Source of the DNA: CAMCYM01 sp964405405
Lineage (GTDB): Bacteria > Bacteroidota > Bacteroidia > Flavobacteriales_D > Sanyastnellaceae
Reading direction: 5' to 3'
Assembly (NCBI GenBank): GCA_964405405.1
Contig: CAYONT010000010.1
Span: forward strand, 1-51,713
DNA length: 51,713 nucleotides
A program made the position numbers and the translations under genes. Shown here in pieces: positions 7,356 through 15,384 of this stretch (positions within the stretch are counted from its first letter, which is position 1; every line of letters begins with the position of its first letter). The notes under the pieces are model-generated. The model was not told the origin of the DNA. It searched no databases and worked only from the letters and a program-made list of their open reading frames with translations.

Positions 7356-7727
7356 ATGAAGCAAAAAGCATGGGCTGTAGGCGCGTTGAGCGCCTTGATG
7401 TTGTTCCACAGTGGCCGGCAGGCGCTAGAGGTGATGTTGTTTTTGCAAAACCGCGACCAGATTGCGGCGGAACGATGTGAGCAACGCTCCGAACCTCAGA
7501 ACACCTGCCGGGGCACGTGTCACTTGGTGAAGCGCGTGCAATCGCTGGATGCGCCGTCCACGCCGATTTCACGGACCGGGGCGGAGGTGCCTGTTTCGAA
7601 GCCACGGGAGGCATTTTCGTCACCGGTTTGGCGGGAAGAAGGGGTGACGGATGGGCGCTGGTCGTGGGCACGGTTGTTGCGCCTTTTGACCGCCTGGGTG
7701 CGCGGTCCGCAGTGGGCAGGCATTTGA
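7356..7727 (+). CDS. Small Cys-containing protein, possibly membrane-associated, unknown function
   Basis: 123 aa. It begins with a short hydrophobic stretch (WAVGALSALMLFHSG), then LFLQNRDQIAAERCEQRSEPQNTCRGTCHLVKRV. That pattern (…IA..C..R....C.G.CHL.K..) matches small Bacteroidota proteins I remember, often annotated only as hypothetical and often near metal-related genes. The three Cys plus His could bind a metal, but this is inference. The C-terminal half is variable, with a possible second hydrophobic segment near the end. It follows a strong terminator and precedes the glycosyltransferases by 54 nt. Confidence 0.65.
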   Translation: MKQKAWAVGALSALMLFHSGRQALEVMLFLQNRDQIAAERCEQRSEPQNTCRGTCHLVKRVQSLDAPSTPISRTGAEVPVSKPREAFSSPVWREEGVTDGRWSWARLLRLLTAWVRGPQWAGI

Positions 7728-7781
7728 GTCACGACCCAGGGGGTAAGGGTTCGTTTTTTGGGCCAAATTTGCATCCCCCTC

Positions 7782-8522
7782 ATGGAGTCAACTGCCCCGA
7801 TTTTCCCTCCTGATTTCCCCAGACCGGTCCGGGTCGATGTGGTGATTCCCGCCCGCAATGAGGAGGCGGCCATCGGTCAGGTTTTGGCAGACATTCCGCG
7901 GTGGGTGCGTTGTGTGTACGTGGTGGACAATGGATCGACCGATGGCACAGCGGAAGTGGCGCGTGCGGGCGGCGCGTGTGTGCTGCGGGAAGAGGAGCGG
8001 GGCTATGGAGCCGCCTGTCTCCGTGGGGTGGCTGCGGCCCTGGCAGGGCCCGAGCCCGCCGAGGTGCTGGTGTTTCTCGATGGGGACTACAGCGACCATC
8101 CGGAGGAGATGGGGGCGCTGGTGGCACCGATTGTTCGGGGTGAGGTGGACATGGTGCTGGGTTCCCGGACGATGGGAAAGGCTGCCGCGGGGTCGCTGAT
8201 GCCCCAGCAGCGCTGGGGGAACGCACTGGCCACCGGGCTCATCCGATTTATGTACGGAGCCCGGTTCACCGACTTGGGCCCCTTCCGTGCCATCGGGCGG
8301 GAGGCTTATGCACAGTTGGGGATGCGGGACCGAAACTATGGCTGGACCGTGGAGATGCAGGTGAAGGCGGTGCGCCGAGGCCTGCGTTGGCGGGAAGTTC
8401 CGGCGGACTACCGCGTTCGTGTGGGGGAATCGAAGGTCAGCGGCACCGTTCGCGGGACCTTGGGCGCAGGCTACAAGATCCTGCGGACCATTTTCGTCGT
8501 GCATTTTTGGGGCGATCGTTGA
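7782..8522 (+). CDS. Glycosyltransferase family 2, polyprenyl-phosphate-sugar synthase type
   Basis: GT-A fold enzyme. It shows RVDVVIPARNEEAAIGQVL at the start, VVDNGSTDGTAEVAR, the sugar-nucleotide DXD region FLDGDYSDHPEEM, and SRTMG / RFTDLGPFRAI further on. This is the DPM1/dolichyl-phosphate-hexose synthase-like branch and there is no C-terminal membrane domain (246 aa). The ATG at 7782 fits the family start; a TTG at 7758 would only add eight residues. The stop overlaps the next ATG (TGATG). Such enzymes usually make a lipid-linked sugar donor, which would suit the GT-C transferase encoded 3.5 kb downstream; that link is inference. Confidence 0.88.
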   Translation: MESTAPIFPPDFPRPVRVDVVIPARNEEAAIGQVLADIPRWVRCVYVVDNGSTDGTAEVARAGGACVLREEERGYGAACLRGVAAALAGPEPAEVLVFLDGDYSDHPEEMGALVAPIVRGEVDMVLGSRTMGKAAAGSLMPQQRWGNALATGLIRFMYGARFTDLGPFRAIGREAYAQLGMRDRNYGWTVEMQVKAVRRGLRWREVPADYRVRVGESKVSGTVRGTLGAGYKILRTIFVVHFWGDR

Positions 8523-10030
8523 TGGAGCAGGTGGTAGTGGCCTGCGCTGCGGCCGTCTTTGTATTGTCGGGCTGTGCGCTGTTTCTGCAGGCCTGCTGGC
8601 ACGGAACCCTGCTTTGGGCGCCGCGGCGGGGTCGGAAACCTGAGCCCGAGGATGCCACCGATCGTCCCCGGGTCTTGGTGCAGTTGCCCCTGTTCAACGA
8701 ACCCGCGGTGGTGGACCGGTTGTTGGATGCCGTGATGGGGTTGGATTGGCCGGCGGAACGACTGGTAGTCCAAATCCTGAACGACAGCACCGACGACACG
8801 CCGGAGCGGGTCGAACGCTGGCTTGCCCAGCACCGGCCGGCCTTTCAGGTGGACCACATCCGCCGTGCGGACCGAGCCGGCTTCAAGGCAGGGGCGCTGC
8901 AAGCGGGGCTGGATCGTGCGCCAGACGTGCCGTGGGTGATGGTCTACGATGCGGATTTTGTGCCGGGGATGGGGGATTTGGCCTACGCCTTCCGATGGGT
9001 ACAGGCGGATACGGCGGCGGTGCAACTGCGGTGGGACCACCTCAATGCGGGGGCCAATGGGTTGACGCGGGCGCAGGCGCTCAACCTCGATGCGCATTTT
9101 GCGGTGGAACAGCAGGGGCGTGAGGTGCTGGGGGTTTGGAATGCGTTCAACGGCACGGCCGGGCTCTGGCGGACGGAGGCGATTCGGGCGGTAGGGGGCT
9201 GGCAGGCGGACACGTTGGCGGAGGATCTCGACCTGAGTGTGCGGGTGCAACTGGCGGGCTGGCGGATCCGGTACGTGGATGGATGGGGGGTCCCAGCGGA
9301 GTTGCCCGCGGACTTCGGTGCGTACCGGGCCCAACAACGGCGCTGGACGCAGGGAGGAGCGGCGTGTGCCCGGAAGCACCTGCGTAGCACGGGCCGCCTC
9401 GGGCCGCGTCGGCTCCGTTGGCACGCCCGGGCGATGCTGTGTGCCTCCTCCATCCACCTGCCCATCTGGGCGATGGCGGCGGCGAGCGTGGGGCTGACCT
9501 GGGGGGCGGTGCGCGAAGTCCCGGGAGCGGACCGGGCGCTGGATGCCGGCGTGGTGATGGGGTTGCTGCTGGTCTCGTTCGCCACGGTCTACAAAACCGC
9601 GGCGAACCGCCGGCATCCCTGGCGCCCGCCCGCCCCGCCCGCCTCACCCGGCGCCCCGGCGCGCCCCGGACTGCGGGACTGGGCCCAGGGGTGGCGCTGG
9701 TTCCTCCCCCGAATGTTCGCCCTGTGGCTCCTCGGGGCGGGCATGGCCTGGTGGCACGTTCGGGCCTGGTGGGCGGGATGGCGGGGTGTCCCGGCCGAGT
9801 TTGTTCGCACCCCGAAACGCGGTTCCGACCCCGGTCCGCCCCTCCCGCGCGGCGCCTTCGCCCGCGGTCCCTTCCCCTGGGCCGAATGGCTCCACGCCGT
9901 CATCTTCGTTGCCGCCGCGGCCCTCGGCGTCTCCGCCGGCCGGTGGGGCCTGGTCCCTTTCCATCTCCTGCTGGCCGGCGGCTACGCCTGGGTGGCCACC
10001 GGCGTCCGCGCCAGCCGCTCCACCGCCTGA
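8522..10030 (+). CDS. Membrane glycosyltransferase family 2 (cellulose-synthase-like)
   Basis: 502 aa processive-type GT2. One N-terminal membrane segment (VVVACAAAVFVLSGCALFLQ), then the catalytic domain with VLVQLPLFNEPAVVDRLLD, ILNDSTDDTPE, the DXD in VMVYDADFVP, the catalytic-base region LAEDLDLSVR and the Q-x-x-R-W signature as QQRRWTQGG. Three or more C-terminal membrane segments follow (around residues 315-370, 400-430 and 455-500). Proteins of this shape are annotated in Bacteroidota as cellulose synthase/glucomannan synthase-like; the polymer is unknown. Translationally coupled to the upstream GT2 by TGATG overlap. Confidence 0.9.
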   Translation: MEQVVVACAAAVFVLSGCALFLQACWHGTLLWAPRRGRKPEPEDATDRPRVLVQLPLFNEPAVVDRLLDAVMGLDWPAERLVVQILNDSTDDTPERVERWLAQHRPAFQVDHIRRADRAGFKAGALQAGLDRAPDVPWVMVYDADFVPGMGDLAYAFRWVQADTAAVQLRWDHLNAGANGLTRAQALNLDAHFAVEQQGREVLGVWNAFNGTAGLWRTEAIRAVGGWQADTLAEDLDLSVRVQLAGWRIRYVDGWGVPAELPADFGAYRAQQRRWTQGGAACARKHLRSTGRLGPRRLRWHARAMLCASSIHLPIWAMAAASVGLTWGAVREVPGADRALDAGVVMGLLLVSFATVYKTAANRRHPWRPPAPPASPGAPARPGLRDWAQGWRWFLPRMFALWLLGAGMAWWHVRAWWAGWRGVPAEFVRTPKRGSDPGPPLPRGAFARGPFPWAEWLHAVIFVAAAALGVSAGRWGLVPFHLLLAGGYAWVATGVRASRSTA

Positions 10031-10085
10031 ACCACGGCCAACCCGCCCCAAGGTACCCTGGCTCCAGTGCAACCTAAAAAATATA

Positions 10086-10108
10086 GGTACTTTGTTTAGC
10101 ATAGTACC
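10086..10108. promoter_or_regulatory. Inverted repeat upstream of padR, candidate operator
   Basis: GGTACT (10086-10091) and AGTACC (10103-10108) form a perfect 6-bp dyad separated by 11 nt in an otherwise AT-rich gap, 24 nt before the padR start. PadR regulators commonly repress their own operon from such a dyad. A TTTGGCC motif follows at 10113-10120. Confidence 0.45.
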
Positions 10109-10132
10109 AATGGTTTGGCCTAACTTCGCGCC

Positions 10133-10459
10133 ATGAACACCGAGAACGCCCGGGCGCAGATGCGCAAAGGGGTCCTGGACCTGTGTGTGTTGCGGGTCAT
10201 CGGCCGCGGGGAGGCCTACGCTTCGGACATTTCGGAGGCCCTGCGGAAGGCGGATTTGCTGGTGGTCGAGGGCACCTTGTATCCATTGTTGACCCGGATG
10301 AAAAATGCGGGTTGGCTGACCTACCGGTGGGAGGAATCGCCCGCAGGCCCGCCCCGGAAGTACTACCAGTTGACCCCGATCGGGCGCCAGTTGCTCGATG
10401 CCATGAACGCGGAATGGTCCGCTTTTGTCGAAGCTGTAAACGCATTGAAAACCCCATGA
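10133..10459 (+). CDS. PadR family transcriptional regulator
   Basis: 108-aa winged-helix regulator. MRKGVLDLCVLRVIGRGEAYASDISEALRKADLLVVEGTLYPLLTRMKNAGWLTYRW is the canonical PadR DNA-binding domain, ending in the beta-wing PPRKYYQLTPIGRQLL. It belongs to the short PadR-s1 type without a long effector domain. The stop overlaps the ATG of the PspC gene (ATGA), a PadR-PspC pairing that I recall as common in Bacteroidota. Likely autoregulated through the dyad just upstream. Confidence 0.93.
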   Translation: MNTENARAQMRKGVLDLCVLRVIGRGEAYASDISEALRKADLLVVEGTLYPLLTRMKNAGWLTYRWEESPAGPPRKYYQLTPIGRQLLDAMNAEWSAFVEAVNALKTP

Positions 10460-11976
10460 ACAAGATCATCGACATTCACCTCGGCGGCATCACCTTCCGC
10501 TTGGACGAGCCCGCCTACATCGCTTTGGTGGCCTACCTGGAGGCCCTCGGAAAGCATTTGGAGCAGACCGAGAGCCGGGACGAGGTGTTGGCGGACATCG
10601 AAGCGCGGATCGCCGAGATTTTCCACGCGCGGCTGGAAGGCCAGCGCACGGTGCTGGGCATGGCGGACGTCACCTTCGCGCGAGAGGCCTTGGGCCAGCC
10701 GGAGGATTTCGGGGAGGCCACGCAGCCGCCGCCCCCGTCTCGTCGTCGGCTTTTTCGGGATGGCGAAGGCCAAATCCTCTCCGGAGTGTGCTCCGGTCTC
10801 TCCCATTATTTCTCCGTCGATGTGGTCTGGATTCGGGCGGCGTTTTTGTTGACGATTCTCTTCTCGGGGATGGGCTTGGTTTTGTACTTCATCCTCTGGG
10901 GCATCACGCCACGGGCAGAATCGGCTGCAGACCGGCTGGCAATGCGGGGGGAGCCGGCCACTTTTGAAAACATCTGGCGGACGGTGGAGACGGAGGGACG
11001 CAGAAACGCTGGTGCCCGGGAGGCCGGGGTGGTGGAACGGAACTTGCGGGGGTTCTTGGCCGGGCTGATCGAGGTCTTCGCCCTTGTGCTTCGGGGGATC
11101 GGGGTGTTCTTCTTGCTGTTGATGTTCCTGGGGCTGTTGGTGGCCGGGGCGGTGTTGGTGGCGGTGGGGGATGGCGGGTTTTGGTCCTTGCCATCGGTTC
11201 AATCGTTGGAATTGTTCTTGCCCACGGGGATGGGTTGGATGTGGGTTTTGGTCGCGGGGCAAATGCTGGTGATGGGGTTGTTGGGGCTGTTGGTGATGGG
11301 GGTGGCTCGGTTGTTGGGGAAGGGCAAAGGGTTGCTGTTTAGGCGAATGGTATTGCCGTTGTTGTTGTTGACAGGGTTGGGGTTTGCTACTTGGGTGGTG
11401 ATCGGTGTGCGCATGGGCTTGGACCATGAGGAAGATGCGGAGGTGGCCCACGTGGTGCAGTTGCCGGCAGGCCGCTCGGATTGGGTCCTGGGGTGGGGGA
11501 TGTCGGCGATGCCCGGCGAAGTAGGATCGCTCAGCTCGATGGGTTCCTCCGATGGGAGCGCCACCTTGCTGGAGTCGGCCTGGCGGTGGACGGAAGACTC
11601 GGTGTACTTCGATGACATCGTCTGGGACATCCGCTCTACGCAGGATTCGGTGGCTCGCCTGGAGTGGTCGGCGTTCGCCCAAGGAGGATCGCATCGCGCC
11701 GCCCGCGCCCGCGCGGAGCATGTGTCGTACCCGGTGGCGGTGGATTCCACGGGGCACATCGGTTTGGGGGATTGCCTGGGGTTCCCCAAGGCGGACCGTT
11801 TTCGAGACCAGCATGTGGAGGTGGTGCTGTACTTGCCCATCGGGCACAAGATCCGGTTGGACCCCGGTGCGGAAGCTTACTGGGAACCGGAGCGGGGATT
11901 TGATTTCCCGTGGGACGATGAGGATGGGGGGGGCGTTTGGCGCATGGCGGAGGACGGGTTGCAGGCGGCACCGTGA
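10456..11976 (+). CDS. PspC domain-containing membrane protein
   Basis: 506 aa. The N-terminus MNKIIDIHLGGITFRLDEPAYIALVAYLEAL… followed by DEVLADIEARIAEIF is the Bacteroidota-specific N-domain. The PspC domain comes next (about residues 95-155: RRLFRDGEGQILSGVCSGLSHYF…IRAAFLL, then a membrane segment). Three further hydrophobic segments follow (around 200-230, 255-290, 300-320), and a soluble C-terminal part that is probably periplasmic. PspC proteins sense or respond to membrane stress in enterobacteria; the role here is not established. It overlaps the start of the next gene by GTGA, so padR, this gene and the GT-C gene form one unit. Confidence 0.9.
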   Translation: MNKIIDIHLGGITFRLDEPAYIALVAYLEALGKHLEQTESRDEVLADIEARIAEIFHARLEGQRTVLGMADVTFAREALGQPEDFGEATQPPPPSRRRLFRDGEGQILSGVCSGLSHYFSVDVVWIRAAFLLTILFSGMGLVLYFILWGITPRAESAADRLAMRGEPATFENIWRTVETEGRRNAGAREAGVVERNLRGFLAGLIEVFALVLRGIGVFFLLLMFLGLLVAGAVLVAVGDGGFWSLPSVQSLELFLPTGMGWMWVLVAGQMLVMGLLGLLVMGVARLLGKGKGLLFRRMVLPLLLLTGLGFATWVVIGVRMGLDHEEDAEVAHVVQLPAGRSDWVLGWGMSAMPGEVGSLSSMGSSDGSATLLESAWRWTEDSVYFDDIVWDIRSTQDSVARLEWSAFAQGGSHRAARARAEHVSYPVAVDSTGHIGLGDCLGFPKADRFRDQHVEVVLYLPIGHKIRLDPGAEAYWEPERGFDFPWDDEDGGGVWRMAEDGLQAAP

Positions 11977-13367
11977 GTCGGGAGGCGGCAGGGGGCCGGG
12001 GTCAGGAGGTGGTCGGCGCTGTGGGGGCAGGGCTCTCGCTCGGGGCGGTGTTCTTTTGGCTGGCCCACATCCCACGGGGGGAACCGGAGATGCTGCTGGT
12101 CGCTTGGTCGGTTGCGTGTGCAGGGGCCGCGGGTTGGATGGCGTGGGGGTGGAAGCGGGGTTGGGGGCTGGGAACCTTGTTGTGGGTGGGGATGGCGTTG
12201 CGGTTGGGCATCTGGGGGGCGGGCCTGGTTCCGGGTTGGAGTGAGGACGTCCTTCGTTACGCCTGGGACGGTTGGCTGGTGGTGCGGGGCGAAAATCCCT
12301 ATGCCGTGACGCCGGCGGTTTGGTCTTCAGCCCACGAAGGGCTGCTGGCGGAAAACGGTTACGCGAGGGGGCTGCTCGCGGGCATGAACAGTCCGTCGTA
12401 TCACGCTGTGTATCCGCCGATTGCGCAGGGGCTGTTTGCGCTGGCGGAATGGGTGCGCGGGTGGTGGGGCGGTGGGTTGATGGCGTGGCTGGCGGTGTTT
12501 CGGGGCGGGATGGTGCTGGCGGAGGGGCTGGTGTTGTGGGGGTTGCCTCGGTTGTTGCGACGCTGGGGCCGGGATGCCCGGTGGGCTTGGGGGTACGCTT
12601 TGCACCCCTTGGTGCTGATGGAGGGGACGGTGAATTTGCACCTGGAGCCGCTGTGGACGGCGGCTTTGGTGGTGGCTGGGCTGGCGGTGACGGAGGGGCG
12701 GCGCGGGTGGGCGGGGGGGAGCTGGGCAGTGGCGGTCGGCATCAAGGTGGTGCCGGTTTTCCTGCTGCCCGGGGTGTTGGGGATGGCCCGTTGGCGCCGG
12801 GAGTTCTGGTGGGCTGCGGGGGCGGTGGGGTTGGGGTTGGGCGGGTGGTTCGTTTGGGGGAGCGGACCGGGCATGCAGGGCTGGGTCGAAAGTGCCGCCT
12901 TGTTTTTTCGGACGTTTGAGTTTCACCCGGGACTGTATGCGCCGCTGCGGGCAGCGGGCATGGCATGGCTGGGGTACAATCCCATCGCATGGCTCGGGCC
13001 GGCCTTGGGCTTGTTGGGTTGGTGCGGCGCTGCCGCGGTGGCCCTCTGGGGACAGCGGTTCCATTGGGGCGAGCGTTTTGCCTTGGGCTGGGGGATGATC
13101 TTGTGCACCGCCACGACCGTGCATCCTTGGTACTTCATTCCTTTGTTTGCGGCGGGTTTGGCCTCCCGCTGGATTGCGCCATGGGTGGCGGCCACGACGG
13201 CTGCTGTGAGCTACGTTCGCTACGTCGTGGTCATCCCCGGTGAGGCATTGCACGCGCCCGATGCCGCAGCATGGGACGGGGCTTGGGCGCTGTCGTGGGG
13301 GGCGGTATTCCTGGCCGTGGGCTGGGACCTGTGGCGGTGCCGACGCCCATGCTTGTCTGAAGTTTGA
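11973..13367 (+). CDS. Polytopic GT-C type glycosyltransferase (mannosyltransferase-like)
   Basis: 464 aa from the GTG that overlaps the pspC stop. About ten or more hydrophobic segments, rich in W/G. The motif SEDVLRYAWDGWLVVRGENPYAVTP, followed by YPPIAQGLFALAEW, matches the first luminal loop of GT-C enzymes of the DUF2029/PIG-M-like group (D-x-x-R-Y-x-W-D-G…NPY…YPP). These use polyprenyl-phosphate sugars and transfer to lipid or glycan acceptors on the outer face of the inner membrane. The donor could come from the GT2 at 7782 (inference). It ends 13 nt from a convergent gene, with no terminator visible between them. Confidence 0.8.
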   Translation: MSREAAGGRGQEVVGAVGAGLSLGAVFFWLAHIPRGEPEMLLVAWSVACAGAAGWMAWGWKRGWGLGTLLWVGMALRLGIWGAGLVPGWSEDVLRYAWDGWLVVRGENPYAVTPAVWSSAHEGLLAENGYARGLLAGMNSPSYHAVYPPIAQGLFALAEWVRGWWGGGLMAWLAVFRGGMVLAEGLVLWGLPRLLRRWGRDARWAWGYALHPLVLMEGTVNLHLEPLWTAALVVAGLAVTEGRRGWAGGSWAVAVGIKVVPVFLLPGVLGMARWRREFWWAAGAVGLGLGGWFVWGSGPGMQGWVESAALFFRTFEFHPGLYAPLRAAGMAWLGYNPIAWLGPALGLLGWCGAAAVALWGQRFHWGERFALGWGMILCTATTVHPWYFIPLFAAGLASRWIAPWVAATTAAVSYVRYVVVIPGEALHAPDAAAWDGAWALSWGAVFLAVGWDLWRCRRPCLSEV

Positions 13368-13380
13368 CCTACACTCAACC

Positions 13381-15384
13381 TCAGCGGATGCCGCGCATGA
13401 TGTAGCCGAAGATCGGGTCGTTTGCCTCGGGCGTCGGATGCAAGAACGGGATGGGCATGTGCCGTGGAGCGGCAAACACCCCCCGGCCCATGAGCTCCTG
13501 CAGCGTGTCGTAGACCTCGATGGAACATTTGCCGATGAGCAAGGGCCGCAAGTCGCCCCCGGACTGCCAGAGACCGTAGACCTCGCGCAGCCCCTGGAGG
13601 TAGAGGTAGTCCTTGGTGAACCCCCCTCCGCGGTGCACCCGGGTGGAGAGCGCCCAGGCCGCGTGCGCCTCCATGTCCCACTCACGCGTCAGGTACCGGT
13701 AGGTCTCCACGAAGTCCGCTCCGTGCACCATTTTGTCCACCGCCAGCACCCGGTAGGCCAATTCCCGCAACCGATCCAGGGTCATGTTGCCGCTGAGGTA
13801 CTCCGCGAGCACGGCCAGGCCTTCCTGGGTCCGGGTGCTCACCCGCGTGCCGATGCGCAGCAACTTCAGGGGTTGTTCCCAGGCGTTGGCGGTGGTGACC
13901 ATGTGCACCCCGATTTCGTGGTGGACCAGGTAGCGCAGTTCCACGGGGGTGAAGGTGGCGCCTTTGCGCACCAGCACTTTGCGCTGGGCGTTGAGGACCA
14001 TGGCGCTGGCCACGATTTGGTCGCTGGTTTCGATTTTGCCGGCCAAACCATAGGCCGCCATGCCCTCGGAAAACGCCCGCACAGCATCGTCGGTGCCGAG
14101 CCGCTTTTGGGGACGGACGGACGCCAGTTCGGGCAAGTGGAGGAGGTACGCGGCGTTTTTGAGGTCGGTCGCCGTGGGGGCGCCGTAGTATCGCAGGGAG
14201 TTGTAGCGGAAGGCGTCGGTGCCCACGGTGGCCAGCATGTCCACCTTGTCGAGGTAGGCGCTGACGGTGGATTCGAAGAGGTGCCGGATGCCGGTGTCTT
14301 CGATGCGTTCCACGGGGATGCGCAGCAACTGGCGCTTCAGGGGGAGGGGTTCGAGGTGGTGGGGCCGGTAGGTGAATTGGGGGTTGACGGAGGCGCGTGC
14401 GGCGAAGAAGGCACGTTTTTCCCGGTCCGCATTGGTCGGGTTGACCCGGTTGAGGATCTCCAGGTCGCGGACGCACGCGTAGAGTTCTTGGTCCACCTTC
14501 CGGACGGTGGCGTCGAGGGGATGGCGGCGGACCCAGGGGACCGCCTGGCCCGGGGCGTGGGTGTGCCGCTCGGCGAAGCCTTGGGCATGGGCGAGGATGG
14601 CGGTCCGTAGGGCGGTGCCGACGGCTTCGACGACGGCGGGGAACCGGTCTCCGGTTTCCTCATCACAGTACACTTTGCAGACTTCGGTCGCCAGGACGAG
14701 GCACCCCGGCCGGGCCAGGTGGGCGAGGTTGTACCCGTGGCCCAGGAAGACGTCGTTCACGGCGCACCGGGGGTCGATGCTGGGTGGGAGGGGCTGTTGG
14801 CCGAGGAGTTCGGCGAACTGGGCCACGTCGGGCGCCCAGCTCGCCGCGAGGCGATCGGTCCCGAGGTTCCAGGTGGGGACCGGCCGGTTCCAGCGCTTCC
14901 CGTTGTAACTGTGCACGTCATACACCACGCAGGCCCCAAATCGCTGCAGCAACACCTCGGTCAACGCCCACAGGACCTCGTGGAAGCGCTTGTGGCGGGC
15001 CAAACTCCGCGCCTTCTCCGCCGGAGTCAACGCCCGCGTCCACACCTTCTTTCCCCAGGCCTCGTCATAGACGGCGGCATCCGGCGCCCGGTTGAGGTCG
15101 TACGCATAGCGGGAATCGGTGCCCACCACCGTGATGGGAAGGCCCTCGATGAACCGGTCGGTGTCCGGATCCTCCTCCTGCCAGCGCGAGAAGGCGTCCA
15201 GGGCGCACTTGAGCTGCAGTTCATGCCGCAGGGAACTGCCGGCGTGAATCGCCGTAGCGACATGCGGCACATACTGCGCGATGCGGATGTACAGTCCGGT
15301 GTCCGAGGCCTGTGCTTCGAAGTCCCGTCCCGCCCGGATGCGGCCGATGATCTCGGCCGTGCTCAGGGTGGGCACCCCACTCAT
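13381..15384 (-). CDS. N-formylglutamate amidohydrolase-like / DUF1704 (QEGLA) metallopeptidase fusion
   Basis: 667 aa, two domains. The N-terminal part (about 10-260) resembles N-formylglutamate amidohydrolase: VVGTDSRYAYDLNR, YDEAWGKKVW, VVYDVHSYNGK, PVPTWNLGT. The C-terminal part (about 300-667) is DUF1704, known as 'flavohemoglobin expression-modulating QEGLA motif protein' and related to the MATCAP tyrosine carboxypeptidases. The zinc motif HEIGVH is at 489-494 and TQEGLAV has its Glu at 521. All catalytic-looking residues are present, so it should be an active peptidase. Its ATG overlaps the stop of the upstream ATP-grasp gene (ATGA). A longer open frame upstream has no homology, so the start at 15384 is preferred. 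Confidence 0.88.
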   Translation of the reverse strand: MSGVPTLSTAEIIGRIRAGRDFEAQASDTGLYIRIAQYVPHVATAIHAGSSLRHELQLKCALDAFSRWQEEDPDTDRFIEGLPITVVGTDSRYAYDLNRAPDAAVYDEAWGKKVWTRALTPAEKARSLARHKRFHEVLWALTEVLLQRFGACVVYDVHSYNGKRWNRPVPTWNLGTDRLAASWAPDVAQFAELLGQQPLPPSIDPRCAVNDVFLGHGYNLAHLARPGCLVLATEVCKVYCDEETGDRFPAVVEAVGTALRTAILAHAQGFAERHTHAPGQAVPWVRRHPLDATVRKVDQELYACVRDLEILNRVNPTNADREKRAFFAARASVNPQFTYRPHHLEPLPLKRQLLRIPVERIEDTGIRHLFESTVSAYLDKVDMLATVGTDAFRYNSLRYYGAPTATDLKNAAYLLHLPELASVRPQKRLGTDDAVRAFSEGMAAYGLAGKIETSDQIVASAMVLNAQRKVLVRKGATFTPVELRYLVHHEIGVHMVTTANAWEQPLKLLRIGTRVSTRTQEGLAVLAEYLSGNMTLDRLRELAYRVLAVDKMVHGADFVETYRYLTREWDMEAHAAWALSTRVHRGGGFTKDYLYLQGLREVYGLWQSGGDLRPLLIGKCSIEVYDTLQELMGRGVFAAPRHMPIPFLHPTPEANDPIFGYIMRGIR

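Noticed and set aside
8471..9616. 381-aa minus-strand frame opposite the membrane GT2
   Set aside because: Composition rich in R, P and H, with no motifs; the plus-strand GT2 motifs are all intact.
10363..12075. 570-aa minus-strand frame opposite pspC
   Set aside because: Low-complexity Q/H/P-rich translation caused by the GT-rich coding strand; no homology visible.
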